From contig DASUJB010000179.1 in NCBI GenBank assembly GCA_036279475.1, forward strand, positions 1 to 34,561: a DNA stretch of 34,561 bases, read 5' to 3'. The notes beneath the pieces were generated by a model. The model had not been told where the DNA came from. It made no database searches and saw only the letters and a program-made list of their open reading frames with translations. The position numbers were made by a program, and so were the translations under genes. Each line of letters starts with the position of its first letter. Positions within the stretch are counted from its first letter, which is position 1. Below, in pieces: positions 1 through 7,763 of this stretch. The stretch comes from ZC4RG19 sp036279475 (GTDB lineage: Bacteria > Actinomycetota > Acidimicrobiia > Acidimicrobiales > VFJN01).

Positions 1-2
1 CG

Positions 3-230
3 ACGGCCTGCCTTGCCATCCGGCCGCAGCCCGGGGTCCGCCCCGATCCCCGACCCCGTGGCGTGGCTGTGAGAGGAGGGAGGCTGGAGGTGCGACGACG
101 CATGGTGCTCCGGCGTGGACCCGGGCTGCGCCTCGGGCTACGGGGGCGCCGACGCCTCGTCGTCACCGTCGACGACGCCCACGATGCCGCCGCCCGTCTG
201 GCCTCCCTGTCGGGCAGCCACCGCGGCTGA
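3..230 (+). CDS. C-terminal end of an unknown protein (5' end outside window)
   Basis: The frame is open from the left edge to a TGA at 228-230, giving about 75 residues. Its last part reads as an Arg-rich, beta-like stretch followed by LVVTVDDAHDAAARLASL. That ending resembles the C-terminus of small actinobacterial PH-like or integral-membrane-associated proteins, but I cannot name a family. Codons from about 150 onward are nearly all G or C at position three, as in the neighbouring genes, which is the main support for coding. A GTG at 90 or ATG at 102 could start a much shorter protein, but neither is needed if the gene enters from outside. It converges on the thioesterase gene, with two small hairpins between them. 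Confidence 0.5.
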   Translation, partial: TACLAIRPQPGVRPDPRPRGVAVRGGRLEVRRRMVLRRGPGLRLGLRGRRRLVVTVDDAHDAAARLASLSGSHRG

Positions 231-245
231 CGCCGGGCGTGGTCG

Positions 246-270
246 GTGCCGGTGGACACGGCGCCGGCAC
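246..270 (+). terminator. Hairpin after the left-edge gene
   Basis: A perfect 7-bp inverted repeat, GTGCCGG and CCGGCAC, with an 11-nt loop begins 15 nt after the stop codon at 230. There is no T tract, which is usual in very GC-rich actinobacteria. It lies between convergent genes, so it is a plausible terminator. Confidence 0.35.
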
Positions 271-276
271 GCGGCC

Positions 277-292
277 GGCGCCCGAAGGCGCC
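277..292. terminator. Hairpin downstream of the thioesterase gene
   Basis: GGCGCC, a CGAA tetraloop and GGCGCC form a compact 6-bp stem-loop 12 nt beyond the thioesterase stop codon. GNRA-like and CGAA loops are stable. It could act on either strand between the two convergent genes. Confidence 0.3.
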
Positions 293-304
293 CGACGGTC
301 GTGC

Positions 305-985
305 TCACCGAGCGGGCGGGGCGCCTGTCCCGGTGAGGGAGATCAGCAGGGACTCGGCCGTCGCCACCTCGGTCCCCGCCGCGGTGACCTGCACCCGGGC
401 CCACAGCTTTCGTCCCTCCCGCCGGTCGACCCAGGCCTCCAGCCGCAGCGGCACGCCTAGCGGGCTCGCCGCCCGCAGGTTCACGGTGAGCGAGGCGGTG
501 AAGGCGGGAACGGCGCACACCATGAGCAGGCCCCTGACGACGTCGTCGCAGAGCCCGGCCACCACGCCGCCGTGGGCCCGGCCCGGCGGGCCCTCCTCGA
601 GCTGCGACAGCGTGACCTCGGCGACGGCCCGGTCGCCCTCCCGCCACATGCGGGCCCGCATGCCCGCCGGGTGCTCGCGGCCCGAGAACAGGCAGTCGGG
701 CGGCCCCGAGACGTCGGCGCCGTCGGGGACGGGCTCGAGCGAGATCGATCCCAGGTCCAACGTGAACGGGCTCCGCCTCGGTGCGGCGCGCACCGTGGCC
801 GCCAGGCGGCGAGCCTCGGCCGCCACCGCCCGGAGCACCTCGGCGCCGGGGTCGTGGCCGACCAGTGCCTCGGCCAGGGACCGGACGGCCTCGGCGACCT
901 CCTCGCGTGCGGCCGCGTCGGTCCCGTCGTCGGGGCGATCCGGACCGTCGCCCTCGGGCGTGGGCCTGACCGGGGAGCTTGCCAT
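305..985 (-). CDS. PaaI-like hotdog-fold thioesterase
   Basis: The predicted 226-residue cytoplasmic protein probably hydrolyses acyl-CoA thioesters. The C-terminal 110 or so residues are a hotdog domain: the motif GRAHGGVVAGLCDD matches the PaaI-family helix in which HGG precedes the catalytic acidic residue, followed by the usual beta strands up to AESLLISL. The first 80 residues are a charged, probably helical extension rich in Ala and Glu that is not part of the minimal hotdog unit. The start is ATG at 985 (MASSPVRP); a longer open frame upstream is Arg-rich and non-coding in character. The Shine-Dalgarno is weak. It is transcribed away from the thiolase operon at 1357 and could recycle CoA for that pathway; this link rests on position only. 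Confidence 0.8.
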   Translation of the reverse strand: MASSPVRPTPEGDGPDRPDDGTDAAAREEVAEAVRSLAEALVGHDPGAEVLRAVAAEARRLAATVRAAPRRSPFTLDLGSISLEPVPDGADVSGPPDCLFSGREHPAGMRARMWREGDRAVAEVTLSQLEEGPPGRAHGGVVAGLCDDVVRGLLMVCAVPAFTASLTVNLRAASPLGVPLRLEAWVDRREGRKLWARVQVTAAGTEVATAESLLISLTGTGAPPAR

Positions 986-1356
986 CGCCACAGACTGCCC
1001 CCACCGTCGATGCCGGCCCGAATCGCTACCTCCGTGGGGGCGCCACCGGCGGCGTGTCCGGGTGGCCCGTGCCGACCCCGGCTCGTCCTCCTCCGCGGTC
1101 CGCCCCGGGGACCGGCAGCACCGGAACGGGCACGGGCGGCGGACGAGGAGGATGGAGCCGGCACGCGTCGGCGATCGCCCCTCCACGCCGGCTGCGCTGC
1201 CACCCCGCCCCCCGTGGCCGGCGCAGCGCCTCGTGCGACGTACTACAAATGTGGGCCTATGTCTGATGACCGACAGCCCGAGGGGGGGCGAGCCGGCAGC
1301 GGGCGCGAGGGGCAACAGGCGCGGCCGGCGTCGGCACGTCGATGGGGGAGGCGACC
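986..1356. other. Intergenic region between divergent genes
   Basis: This 371-bp stretch separates the thioesterase from the first thiolase operon and must carry promoters for both. I see no convincing gene. The only lower-GC spot is around 1240-1263 (TACTACAAAT, then CCTATG), a candidate -10 region for the plus-strand operon. A 40-codon frame beginning at ATG 1259 runs into the thiolase gene and is discussed as a finding, not as a gene. Confidence 0.6.
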
Positions 1357-1359
1357 GTG
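1344..1359 (+). promoter_or_regulatory. Ribosome binding site deciding the thiolase start
   Basis: GGGGGAGG lies 5 nt before GTG 1357, an ideal spacing. It sits inside the codons that follow an in-frame ATG at 1342, so the GTG is the likelier start. Confidence 0.55.
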
Positions 1360-2538
1360 CCAGAGCGAGAACGGACGATAAAGGGGACCGCTGCCATCGT
1401 CGGCGTCGGCGAGACGGCGTACTACAAGCGGGCCCAGGCACCCGATCCCGAGTTCCGCCTGTGCCTCGACGCCATCCTCGCCGCCGTCGACGACGCCGGC
1501 CTGGCCGTCGACGACATCGACGGGTTCGCCTCCTACAGCAACGACCGCAACGAGCCCAGTCGCATCGCCTCGGCCCTCGGCCTGCCCGAGCTGCGCTTCT
1601 CCAACATGGTGTGGGGCGGGGGCGGCGGCGGAGGGTCGGCGGCGGTGGGCAACGCGGCCGCGGCGGTGGCCGCCGGCTACGCCGAGAACGTCGTGGTCTT
1701 CCGGGCGCTGGCCCAGGGCCAGTTCGGCCGGTTCGGCCAGGCTCCGCCGCTGCGGGCCGTCAGCGGGCCGATGGCGTACACCATGCCCTACGGCCTCATG
1801 TCACCGGCCCAGATGTTCGCCATGCGGGTGCAGCGGTTCATGCACGAGCACGGCGCCGGCCAGGCCGCCCAGCGGGCGGTGGCCATGGCCAGCTACCACC
1901 ACGCCCAGGCCAACCCCCGGGCCATCATGCGCGGACGACCCCTCACCGAGGAGGCATACGACGGCTCACGCTGGATCGTCGAGCCGTTCCACCTCTACGA
2001 CTGCTGCATGGAGAACGACGGTGCCGCTGCCGTCATCGTGACATCGGCCGAGCGGGCCCCCGACCTGCGCCACCCGCCCGCTTACGTCTGGGCCGCCGCC
2101 CAGGGCTCGTCGGTGGGCCAGGGGCTGCCGGTGCACAACGCGCCCGACTACGCCACCGCCAACTTCAAGACGTTGGCCCGGCGTCTCTACGCCACCGCCG
2201 GGGTCGACGCCGCCGACGTCGACGTCGTGCAGTCCTACGAGAACTTCACCGGGGGAGTGGTCATGTCGCTCGTCGAGCACGGGTTCTGCGCGCCCGAGGA
2301 GGTCGACAAGGTCCTCACCTTGGAGAACCTCACCGCTCCCCACGGCTCGCTGCCGCTCAACACCAGCGGCGGCAACCTGGCCGAGTGCTACATGCACGGC
2401 CTCGAGCTGGTCGTCGAGGCGGTGCGGCAGGTGCGGGGCACCTCGACGAGCCAGGTGCCCGACGTCGAGCTCTCCCTGGTCACGTCGGGGCCGATGGTCA
2501 CGCCGGTCAGCGACCTGCTCCTGTCGGCGTCACGATGA
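1357..2538 (+). CDS. Thiolase-fold lipid-transfer/retro-aldolase-type protein, copy 1
   Basis: A 393-residue thiolase-superfamily protein of the SCPx/Ltp type. The nucleophilic Cys of true thiolases is replaced within a run of seven glycines (about residue 90). The His of the HDCF-like motif is Tyr (YENF), and the His of the GHP motif is Tyr (in ECYMHG after NTSGG). In the steroid-degrading aldolase Ltp2, tyrosines take over catalysis and the protein works with a DUF35 partner, so a retro-aldol or C-C cleavage role on an acyl-CoA is inferred rather than thiolysis. The immediately following DUF35 gene overlaps by 4 bp (ATGA). The start is GTG 1357, chosen on the Shine-Dalgarno; ATG 1342 would add five residues. 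Substrate unknown. Confidence 0.9.
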   Translation: MPERERTIKGTAAIVGVGETAYYKRAQAPDPEFRLCLDAILAAVDDAGLAVDDIDGFASYSNDRNEPSRIASALGLPELRFSNMVWGGGGGGGSAAVGNAAAAVAAGYAENVVVFRALAQGQFGRFGQAPPLRAVSGPMAYTMPYGLMSPAQMFAMRVQRFMHEHGAGQAAQRAVAMASYHHAQANPRAIMRGRPLTEEAYDGSRWIVEPFHLYDCCMENDGAAAVIVTSAERAPDLRHPPAYVWAAAQGSSVGQGLPVHNAPDYATANFKTLARRLYATAGVDAADVDVVQSYENFTGGVVMSLVEHGFCAPEEVDKVLTLENLTAPHGSLPLNTSGGNLAECYMHGLELVVEAVRQVRGTSTSQVPDVELSLVTSGPMVTPVSDLLLSASR

Positions 2539-2981
2539 GCGCCACCGGCAGCTACCTCCCCGCCGGGCTCCCCGCTCCCGGCCCGGCGCCCGACGGGCTC
2601 GACGCCCCCTGGTGGGCGGCCACGGCCGAGCACCGCCTGGTGGTGCAGCGGTGCGCGGGCTGCGGGCGCCACCAGTGGGGCCCCGAGTGGGTCTGCCACC
2701 GCTGCCGCTCGTTCGACCTCGACTGGGTCGACGTCGCGCCCCGCGGCGTGATCTACAGCTGGGAGCGGGTGTGGCACCCGGTGCACCCGGCGCTGGCCGA
2801 GGCCTGCCCCTACGTCGTCGTCCTCGTCGAGCTGCCCCACGCCGACGGTGTACGCATGGTGGGCAACCTGCTGGGCGAGCCCACCGACGACGTCGTCATC
2901 GGCAGCGACGTCGAGGCGGTCTTCGAGGACCACGACGGCGACACGCCCTACACCCTGGTGCAATGGAGGAGGCTGGCATGA
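2535..2981 (+). CDS. DUF35 OB-fold protein with rubredoxin-like zinc ribbon, copy 1
   Basis: A 148-residue acyl-CoA-associated OB-fold protein. The N-terminal helix (DGLDAPWW) leads into a zinc ribbon with two CxxC knuckles, CAGC and CHRC, 17 residues apart, then the OB beta-barrel with a typical YSWERVWHPVHPAL segment and FEDHDGDTPYTLVQW at the end. In Ltp2 and related systems the DUF35 protein forms a heterocomplex with the thiolase-like subunit and shapes the acyl-CoA site. Overlap with the upstream thiolase (ATGA) and with the downstream micro-ORF (ATGA) indicates translational coupling and fixed stoichiometry. Confidence 0.9.
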   Translation: MSATGSYLPAGLPAPGPAPDGLDAPWWAATAEHRLVVQRCAGCGRHQWGPEWVCHRCRSFDLDWVDVAPRGVIYSWERVWHPVHPALAEACPYVVVLVELPHADGVRMVGNLLGEPTDDVVIGSDVEAVFEDHDGDTPYTLVQWRRLA

Positions 2982-3094
2982 CCATCAGGACCCCCGGGAT
3001 GGGTCATCTCCGCGACCGGTCCCGGCCGGCCGACCTCGGGCTCGACGCCGCCTGGCTCCTCGGGCTCGCCGTGCCGGACCGGGTGGCAGCGTGA
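2978..3094 (+). CDS. 38-residue translationally coupled micro-ORF
   Basis: ATG at 2978 overlaps the DUF35 stop (ATGA), and the TGA at 3092-3094 overlaps the GTG start of the next thiolase (GTGA). The encoded peptide begins MTIRTPGMGHLRDRSRP and ends LGLDAAWLLGLAVPDRVAA. Third-position GC is about 90 percent, like the real genes around it. I do not recognise it. The GLDAxW stretch weakly recalls the N-terminal helix of the DUF35 protein just upstream, so it may be a decayed or duplicated DUF35 start, a coupling device, or a small subunit. No other reading frame covers the 109 bp between the two larger genes. Confidence 0.5.
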   Translation: MTIRTPGMGHLRDRSRPADLGLDAAWLLGLAVPDRVAA

Positions 3095-4272
3095 CCGGCC
3101 TGCGGGGCGCGGCGGCGATCGCGGGGATCGCCGAGATGACCCCCACCAAGGTCCCCCCGCCCGACGACGAGCTGGACCTGATGGCCGGGCTGGTCGCCGA
3201 CGCCCTGGCCGACGCCGGTCTCGAGCACGACGACGTCGACGGGGTCTTCGCGGTCCCGCCGACCCAGGCGATGTTCTTCCCCTCCCTGCTGTCCGAGCAC
3301 CTCGGGCTCCATCCGAACGTCGGGGAGGTCGTCGACCTGGGCGGGGCCAGCGCCGCCGGCATGGTGTGGCGGGCGGCGTCCGCCATCGCCAGCGGCATGT
3401 GCCGGGTAGCGGTGGGCGCCATGGTGTCGGTGATGGACCCGGCCCGCTTCGCGCGGGCCGCCACCGCCACCGACCGGCACCGGGCACCGCTGGGCCTGTC
3501 GGTGTACGAGGCGCCCTTCGGTCCGATGGGCGTGAACTCGGCCTACGCCCTGGCGGCCCGCCGCCACATGCACGAGTTCGGCACCACCAGCGCCCAGCTG
3601 GCCAGGATCGCCGTCGACCAGCGCACGAACGCCCTGGCCAACCCCATGGCCATGTACGGCAAGGAGCCTCTCACCGTCGAGGACGTGCTGGCGTCGCGGC
3701 TGGTGGTCGACCCCCTGCATCTGCTCGAGATCGTCCGGCCGTGCTCGGGGGGCGCGGCTTGGGTGATGACGGCACCCGACGTGGTGCGACGCGACGCCCT
3801 CCGACGTCCCGTGTGGCTCCTCGGCGCCGGCGAGCACATCGGCCACAACGCGGCCTCGTTCGCGCCCACGCTCACGACCACGCCGATCGCCAGGTCGTCG
3901 GCCCGGGCCTACGAGATGGCCGAGGTGCGGCCGGCCGACATCGACGTGGTCTCGGTGTACGACTGCTACACCATCATGGTGCTCCTCACCCTGGAGGACG
4001 CCGGCTTCTGTGCCAAGGGCGAGGGTGGCCGCTTCGTCGAGGAGCACGACCTGACCTACAGGGGGGACCTGCCGGTGAACACCCACGGGGGACAGCTCTC
4101 GTTCGGCCAGCCGGGCATCGCCGGCGGGGCGTCCCACATCACCGAGGCCGTGCGCCAGCTCCGCGGCACGGCGGGCGACCGTCAGGTCGAGGGGGCCGAG
4201 CTGGCATTCGTCAACGGCAACGGGGGCACGATCAGCGAAGAGGTGTCGCTGGTGCTCGGAGCGACGGCGTGA
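3091..4272 (+). CDS. Thiolase-fold lipid-transfer-type protein, copy 2 (atypical active site)
   Basis: A 393-residue homologue of the protein at 1357. At the nucleophile position it has Gly (in LGGASAAG) instead of Cys. The HDCF motif reads YDCY. After NTHGG the residue aligned with the catalytic His of thiolases, or the Tyr of the other two copies here, is Gln (FGQPG). The final thiolase Cys is also absent (FVNGNGG). It therefore cannot be a normal thiolase, and even the Ltp2-like tyrosine pair is incomplete, so it may be a structural or specialised partner. The GTG start overlaps the micro-ORF stop (GTGA) and the 3' end overlaps the next DUF35 gene (GTGA). Confidence 0.88.
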   Translation: MTGLRGAAAIAGIAEMTPTKVPPPDDELDLMAGLVADALADAGLEHDDVDGVFAVPPTQAMFFPSLLSEHLGLHPNVGEVVDLGGASAAGMVWRAASAIASGMCRVAVGAMVSVMDPARFARAATATDRHRAPLGLSVYEAPFGPMGVNSAYALAARRHMHEFGTTSAQLARIAVDQRTNALANPMAMYGKEPLTVEDVLASRLVVDPLHLLEIVRPCSGGAAWVMTAPDVVRRDALRRPVWLLGAGEHIGHNAASFAPTLTTTPIARSSARAYEMAEVRPADIDVVSVYDCYTIMVLLTLEDAGFCAKGEGGRFVEEHDLTYRGDLPVNTHGGQLSFGQPGIAGGASHITEAVRQLRGTAGDRQVEGAELAFVNGNGGTISEEVSLVLGATA

Positions 4273-4679
4273 GCGCCCTCCGGCCGGCCCCGGCCCCGAC
4301 GGTGGCATCAGCGCCCTACTGGCAGGCCCTGCACGACCATCGCCTGGTGGCGCCCCGGTGCCTACGCTGCGGCACGCTGTTCTTCTACCCCCGGGCGCGG
4401 TGCCCGAGGTGCCTGCACGACGGGCTGGAGTGGGTGCCCCTCTCCGGGCAGGGCCGGGTCTACTCGACCACGGTGGTGCGCCAGGCCCTCCACCCCGCCT
4501 TCGTCGACGAGGTCCCGTACGCGTTCGCCGTGGTGGAGCTCGACGAGGGCATCCGGATGCCCACCAACATCATCGACTGCGACCCCGCGGCCGTCGGTCC
4601 CGACGACCCGGTCGAGGTCGTGTTCGTCGACGTCGACGACGACCTGACGCTGCCCATGTTCCGTCCGGCGCGCTCCTGA
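4269..4679 (+). CDS. DUF35 OB-fold protein with zinc ribbon, copy 2
   Basis: A 136-residue DUF35 protein starting at GTG 4269, which overlaps the stop of thiolase copy 2 by 4 bp. The zinc knuckles are CLRC and CPRC, followed by the OB-fold segment with VYSTTVVRQALHPAF and a C-terminal DDDLTLPMF typical of the family. It is the predicted obligate partner of thiolase copy 2 and the last gene of the operon. Only 43 bp separate it from the convergent SDR gene and no strong terminator is visible there. Confidence 0.9.
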   Translation: MSALRPAPAPTVASAPYWQALHDHRLVAPRCLRCGTLFFYPRARCPRCLHDGLEWVPLSGQGRVYSTTVVRQALHPAFVDEVPYAFAVVELDEGIRMPTNIIDCDPAAVGPDDPVEVVFVDVDDDLTLPMFRPARS

Positions 4680-4722
4680 GCAGCCACGCGGGCAGGCACT
4701 GCGCCAGGCCCGGCCCCGAGGC

Positions 4723-5520
4723 TCAGCTCGGCACGTCGAGCCCCAGCTCGGCGAGGAGGGGGCGGGAGAAGGCGATCATACCGGTGAGGCTGGCCGGGTC
4801 GCCGGTGCACAGGGCGTGGGCGGCCTCGGCCATGACGTCGACGGGCTCGTGCATCTCCTCCGGCACCATCTCGTGCAGGTGGTGGTGGACGACCCCCGGT
4901 GTGGGCACGAGCCCGGCCGGCGACAGGACGTTGACGGCGATCCCCTCGGCGTACACCTCGGCGGCCAGGCCGGTGGTGAACCGCTCGAGGGCCGCCTTGC
5001 ACATGCCGTAGACGGTGCCACCCGGCAGCCCGGCACCGAACGGCGGCCCCTTCGGGTGGATGGCGGCCGGGGAGGAGATGTTGAGGATCCACCCCGACCG
5101 ACGCTCCCGCATGCCCGGCAGCACCCGCCTCGCCAGGTCGAAGGGGGCGTGCACCTGGACCTCGAACATCACCTCGTAGCGCCGGTCGTCGAAGTCCACG
5201 ACCGGCACCATGTAGGTAACGGCGGCGTTGTTGACGAGGACGTCGACGGGGCCGAGCTCGCGCTCGACCGTGTCGACGAGCTGTTGCCGGTCGACCGGCC
5301 GTGCCAGGTCGGCCGCCACGGGCAACGCGGTGCCCGCGGCGGCCTCGATGGAGCGCACCGTCGAGGCGAGGCTGCCGGGCAGCGGGTGGTCGCCGTCCTC
5401 GACGGTGCGGGCGGTCACCGCGACCGCCGCACCGTCGGCGGCGAACCGGCGGGCGATCGCGGCGCCGATGCCACGACTGGCCCCGGTGACGACCACCACC
5501 TTGGACGCGAGGTCGCTCAT
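4723..5520 (-). CDS. Short-chain dehydrogenase/reductase (classical SDR)
   Basis: A 265-residue NAD(P)-dependent oxidoreductase. The Rossmann motif TGASRGIG spans residues 12-19, NNAA 97-100, the catalytic Ser is in ISS (149-150) and YGMCK supplies Tyr171 and Lys175. The Arg-rich segment after the second strand (TARTVEDGD) rather suggests NADP(H), but this is uncertain. As the last gene of the minus-strand catabolic operon it probably oxidises the hydroxyacyl-CoA produced by the MaoC hydratase directly upstream (gap 48 bp), giving the substrate for C-C cleavage by a thiolase/DUF35 pair. The start at ATG 5520 is preceded by GAGGGGCGG. Confidence 0.9.
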   Translation of the reverse strand: MSDLASKVVVVTGASRGIGAAIARRFAADGAAVAVTARTVEDGDHPLPGSLASTVRSIEAAAGTALPVAADLARPVDRQQLVDTVERELGPVDVLVNNAAVTYMVPVVDFDDRRYEVMFEVQVHAPFDLARRVLPGMRERRSGWILNISSPAAIHPKGPPFGAGLPGGTVYGMCKAALERFTTGLAAEVYAEGIAVNVLSPAGLVPTPGVVHHHLHEMVPEEMHEPVDVMAEAAHALCTGDPASLTGMIAFSRPLLAELGLDVPS

Positions 5521-5568
5521 CGCACGCCGCCCCTCCGCAGCCCGCTCGATCGGTCGACCCGGCGCCGC

Positions 5569-6450
5569 TCAGGCGAGGGTCGCGAGCCCCTGGTCGATGA
5601 CGACCTCGCCGCCCTGGCGCTCGGTGCGGAAGATGCACTCGTTGCCCTCGGCCCACATCTTCACGGTCAACGTGTCGCCGGGGAACACGGGCTTGGAGAA
5701 CCGGGCCTCCATGCTGCGGAAGCGCTTGGGGTCGTCGTCGCACAGGGCGTGCAGCAGCCCCCGTCCCGTGAAGCCGTAGGTGCACAGCCCGTGGAGGATG
5801 GGTCGATCGAACCCGCCCATGCTGGCGAAGGCGGGATCGGAGTGGAGGGGGTTCAGGTCGCCGGAGAGCCGGTAGATCAGCGCCTGCTGGGGCAGCGTCT
5901 CGTAGGTCACCTGGTGGTCGGGCGCCCGGTCGGGAGCGACGTTGCGGGGGCCCGACGGCCCGCGGTCGCCGCCCCAGCCGCCCTCGCCCCGAAGGAAGAT
6001 GGACGACGTCGTGCGCCAGCGGACATCACCCGTGTCGGGGTCGACGGCGGTGCCCTCCGTGGCCACCACGGCACCGGAACCCTTGTCGTAGATCCCCACG
6101 ATCTTCGAGGTCACGGTGGCCGTCCCCTCGGGAGGGATGGGCGCCTCGAGGGAGATGCCCTGCTCGCCGTGCACCAGCATGGCGAAGTTGAAGTCGCCCA
6201 GCTTGGAGAAGAGCCCCGTCTGCGCCATCCCGGCCGCCCCGCCCTTCTGACGGGCGCGCTCGCCCCCGCCGGCCACCACCGCGAAGGTGGGGAGCACCTG
6301 CTGGGGGACGTTCGAGGTGTCGTGGGTGGAGAACTGCAGCTCCTCGGTGCCACAGCCCACGCCCAGCGCGTAGATGACCGCGTCCCACTTCGTCCACGAG
6401 ATCTCGCTCGGCTCGGACTCGGCTCCCACCGCATCGGGGTTGATCGGCAT
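5569..6450 (-). CDS. Hydratase-2 type MaoC enoyl-CoA hydratase
   Basis: A 293-residue double-hotdog MaoC protein. The C-terminal half carries the hydratase-2 signature YRLSGDLNPLHSDPAF, with Asp198, Asn200 and His203 as the expected catalytic set, followed by GFDRPILHGLCTYGF. The N-terminal half is the degenerate hotdog repeat found in full-length R-specific 2-enoyl-CoA hydratase 2, such as the domain of human HSD17B4. It should hydrate trans-2-enoyl-CoA to 3-hydroxyacyl-CoA with R stereochemistry, including bulky substrates. The start is ATG 6450, with AGGAAGGAA 5 nt upstream; a longer frame exists but reads through the non-coding gap. It lies between the CoA-transferase and SDR genes. Confidence 0.93.
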   Translation of the reverse strand: MPINPDAVGAESEPSEISWTKWDAVIYALGVGCGTEELQFSTHDTSNVPQQVLPTFAVVAGGGERARQKGGAAGMAQTGLFSKLGDFNFAMLVHGEQGISLEAPIPPEGTATVTSKIVGIYDKGSGAVVATEGTAVDPDTGDVRWRTTSSIFLRGEGGWGGDRGPSGPRNVAPDRAPDHQVTYETLPQQALIYRLSGDLNPLHSDPAFASMGGFDRPILHGLCTYGFTGRGLLHALCDDDPKRFRSMEARFSKPVFPGDTLTVKMWAEGNECIFRTERQGGEVVIDQGLATLA

Positions 6451-6482
6451 CTCGATTCCTTCCTTCCTGGTTGAAACCTGGC

Positions 6483-7763
6483 TCACCGGGGGTCCGGCGG
6501 CGCCGGCCCGAAGATCTCGTCCTGGTGCTCCCCCACGCGGGGGGCCGGCCGACGGATGCGCCACGGCGACCGCGGCATCGCGAACGGCGCCCCCGGATGG
6601 GTGACGTCGCGCCCGATGCCCCCGTGGTGCACGGTGACCGGGAAGCCCCGGGCCACGAAGTGGGGGTCGGACAGGACCTCGTCGGGAGCGTAGATGATCC
6701 CGCAGGGCAGCCCCCGGGACTGGGCTCCGACGAAGAAGTCGTAGGCGCTCACCCGCTCGGCGATGAACTGGATCGCCTCCCGGCCGGCGCCGAACACGGC
6801 CATGGCCTCGGCGTCAGCGAAGATCTCGTGGATCTGCACCCCGCCCCGCTCGACGCCGATCTCGAGCAGGGCGACATCGGGGAAGGCCGAGCGGTCGCCG
6901 ATCTCGTCGAGCCACTCGACCACGCCCCGGAACTCGTCGGCCGAGCGGGGTGGCACACCGGTGTTCACCTGTCGCCCGTCGGCACACAACGCGTCGGTGT
7001 TCATCGTGGGGCTCACCGCGGCGTGGCGGGCGGTCTGGCGCTGCACCGTCTGGCCGGCGACCAGCCACTCGTAGGTGGCGGCCTCGGTGGTGACGTTGGC
7101 GGCGGCGTGCATCGACACGTCCACGAGCTGGCCCCGGCCCGTGACCTCGCGCGCCAGCAGGGCGGTCAGCGCACCCATGGTGGCCCACAGGCAGGCGGTG
7201 TGGAGCCCCTGGTTGCCCCCGCCCCGCACCGGGGGGAGGGTGTGGTCGTCGTAGCCGCAGCTCCACACCGGCCCGCCGCCGGCCAGCACGGTGAGGTCGG
7301 TCGCCGGCTCGCCGGCCCGGGGGTTGTCGCGGCCGAAGGGCGTGATGGCCACCCAGACCAGCTCCGGGTGGTCGGCCCGCAGGTCGGCGTGGTCGAGGCC
7401 GAGGTGGGCCAGGCGACCGGGTGCCTCGGCCTCGACCACCACGTCGGCCTCGGCCACCAGCCGCCGCAGGTCCCGGGCCCCCGCGGGCGTGTCGAGGTCG
7501 ACCACCACGGCCCGCTTGCTGGTGTTGTAGTGCCAGAAGTACAGCGACCGCTCCGGGTCCTCGACGTCGTCGGCGAAGGGGGCGAACCGCCGTGTCGGGT
7601 GGCCCCCTGGCGGCTCGACCAGCACGACGTCGGCGCCGAGGTCGGCCAGGAGCTTGCCGGCGAAGGCCCCGAACTCGCTGGCCAGCTCGACGACCCGCAC
7701 GCCCTCGAGGGCCCCCGGCAGCAGGTCCCCGGGCGACGCGCCGTCGCGCTCCGTCGTGCTCAT
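6483..7763 (-). CDS. Class III CoA-transferase family protein without the catalytic Asp (subunit B)
   Basis: A 426-residue CaiB/BaiF-family protein. Family hallmarks are VRVVELASEFGAFAGKLLADLGADV near the N-terminus, the KRAVVVDLDTPAG strand, and AREVTGRGQLVDVSM. The catalytic Asp of formyl-CoA transferase (Asp169) is expected just before the GLH helix; here that stretch is RGGGNQGLHTA, with no acidic residue. The start ATG 7763 overlaps the stop of the other CoA-transferase gene (ATGA). I infer that it is the non-catalytic partner of a two-subunit enzyme, as in BbsEF-type CoA-transferases. The alternative is an independent protein with a changed mechanism. Confidence 0.88.
   Translation of the reverse strand: MSTTERDGASPGDLLPGALEGVRVVELASEFGAFAGKLLADLGADVVLVEPPGGHPTRRFAPFADDVEDPERSLYFWHYNTSKRAVVVDLDTPAGARDLRRLVAEADVVVEAEAPGRLAHLGLDHADLRADHPELVWVAITPFGRDNPRAGEPATDLTVLAGGGPVWSCGYDDHTLPPVRGGGNQGLHTACLWATMGALTALLAREVTGRGQLVDVSMHAAANVTTEAATYEWLVAGQTVQRQTARHAAVSPTMNTDALCADGRQVNTGVPPRSADEFRGVVEWLDEIGDRSAFPDVALLEIGVERGGVQIHEIFADAEAMAVFGAGREAIQFIAERVSAYDFFVGAQSRGLPCGIIYAPDEVLSDPHFVARGFPVTVHHGGIGRDVTHPGAPFAMPRSPWRIRRPAPRVGEHQDEIFGPAPPDPR

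Noticed and set aside
246..2534. Open frame of over 760 codons preceding DUF35 copy 1 in the same frame
   Set aside because: It is antisense to the thioesterase and overlaps the thiolase gene in another frame. Only the last 149 codons, from ATG 2535, show family sequence.
4816..6474. Plus-strand frame of about 550 codons opposite the SDR and MaoC genes
   Set aside because: Its protein is Gly/Val/His/Arg-rich without motifs, the typical mirror of high-GC coding sequence; both minus-strand genes have clear catalytic motifs.
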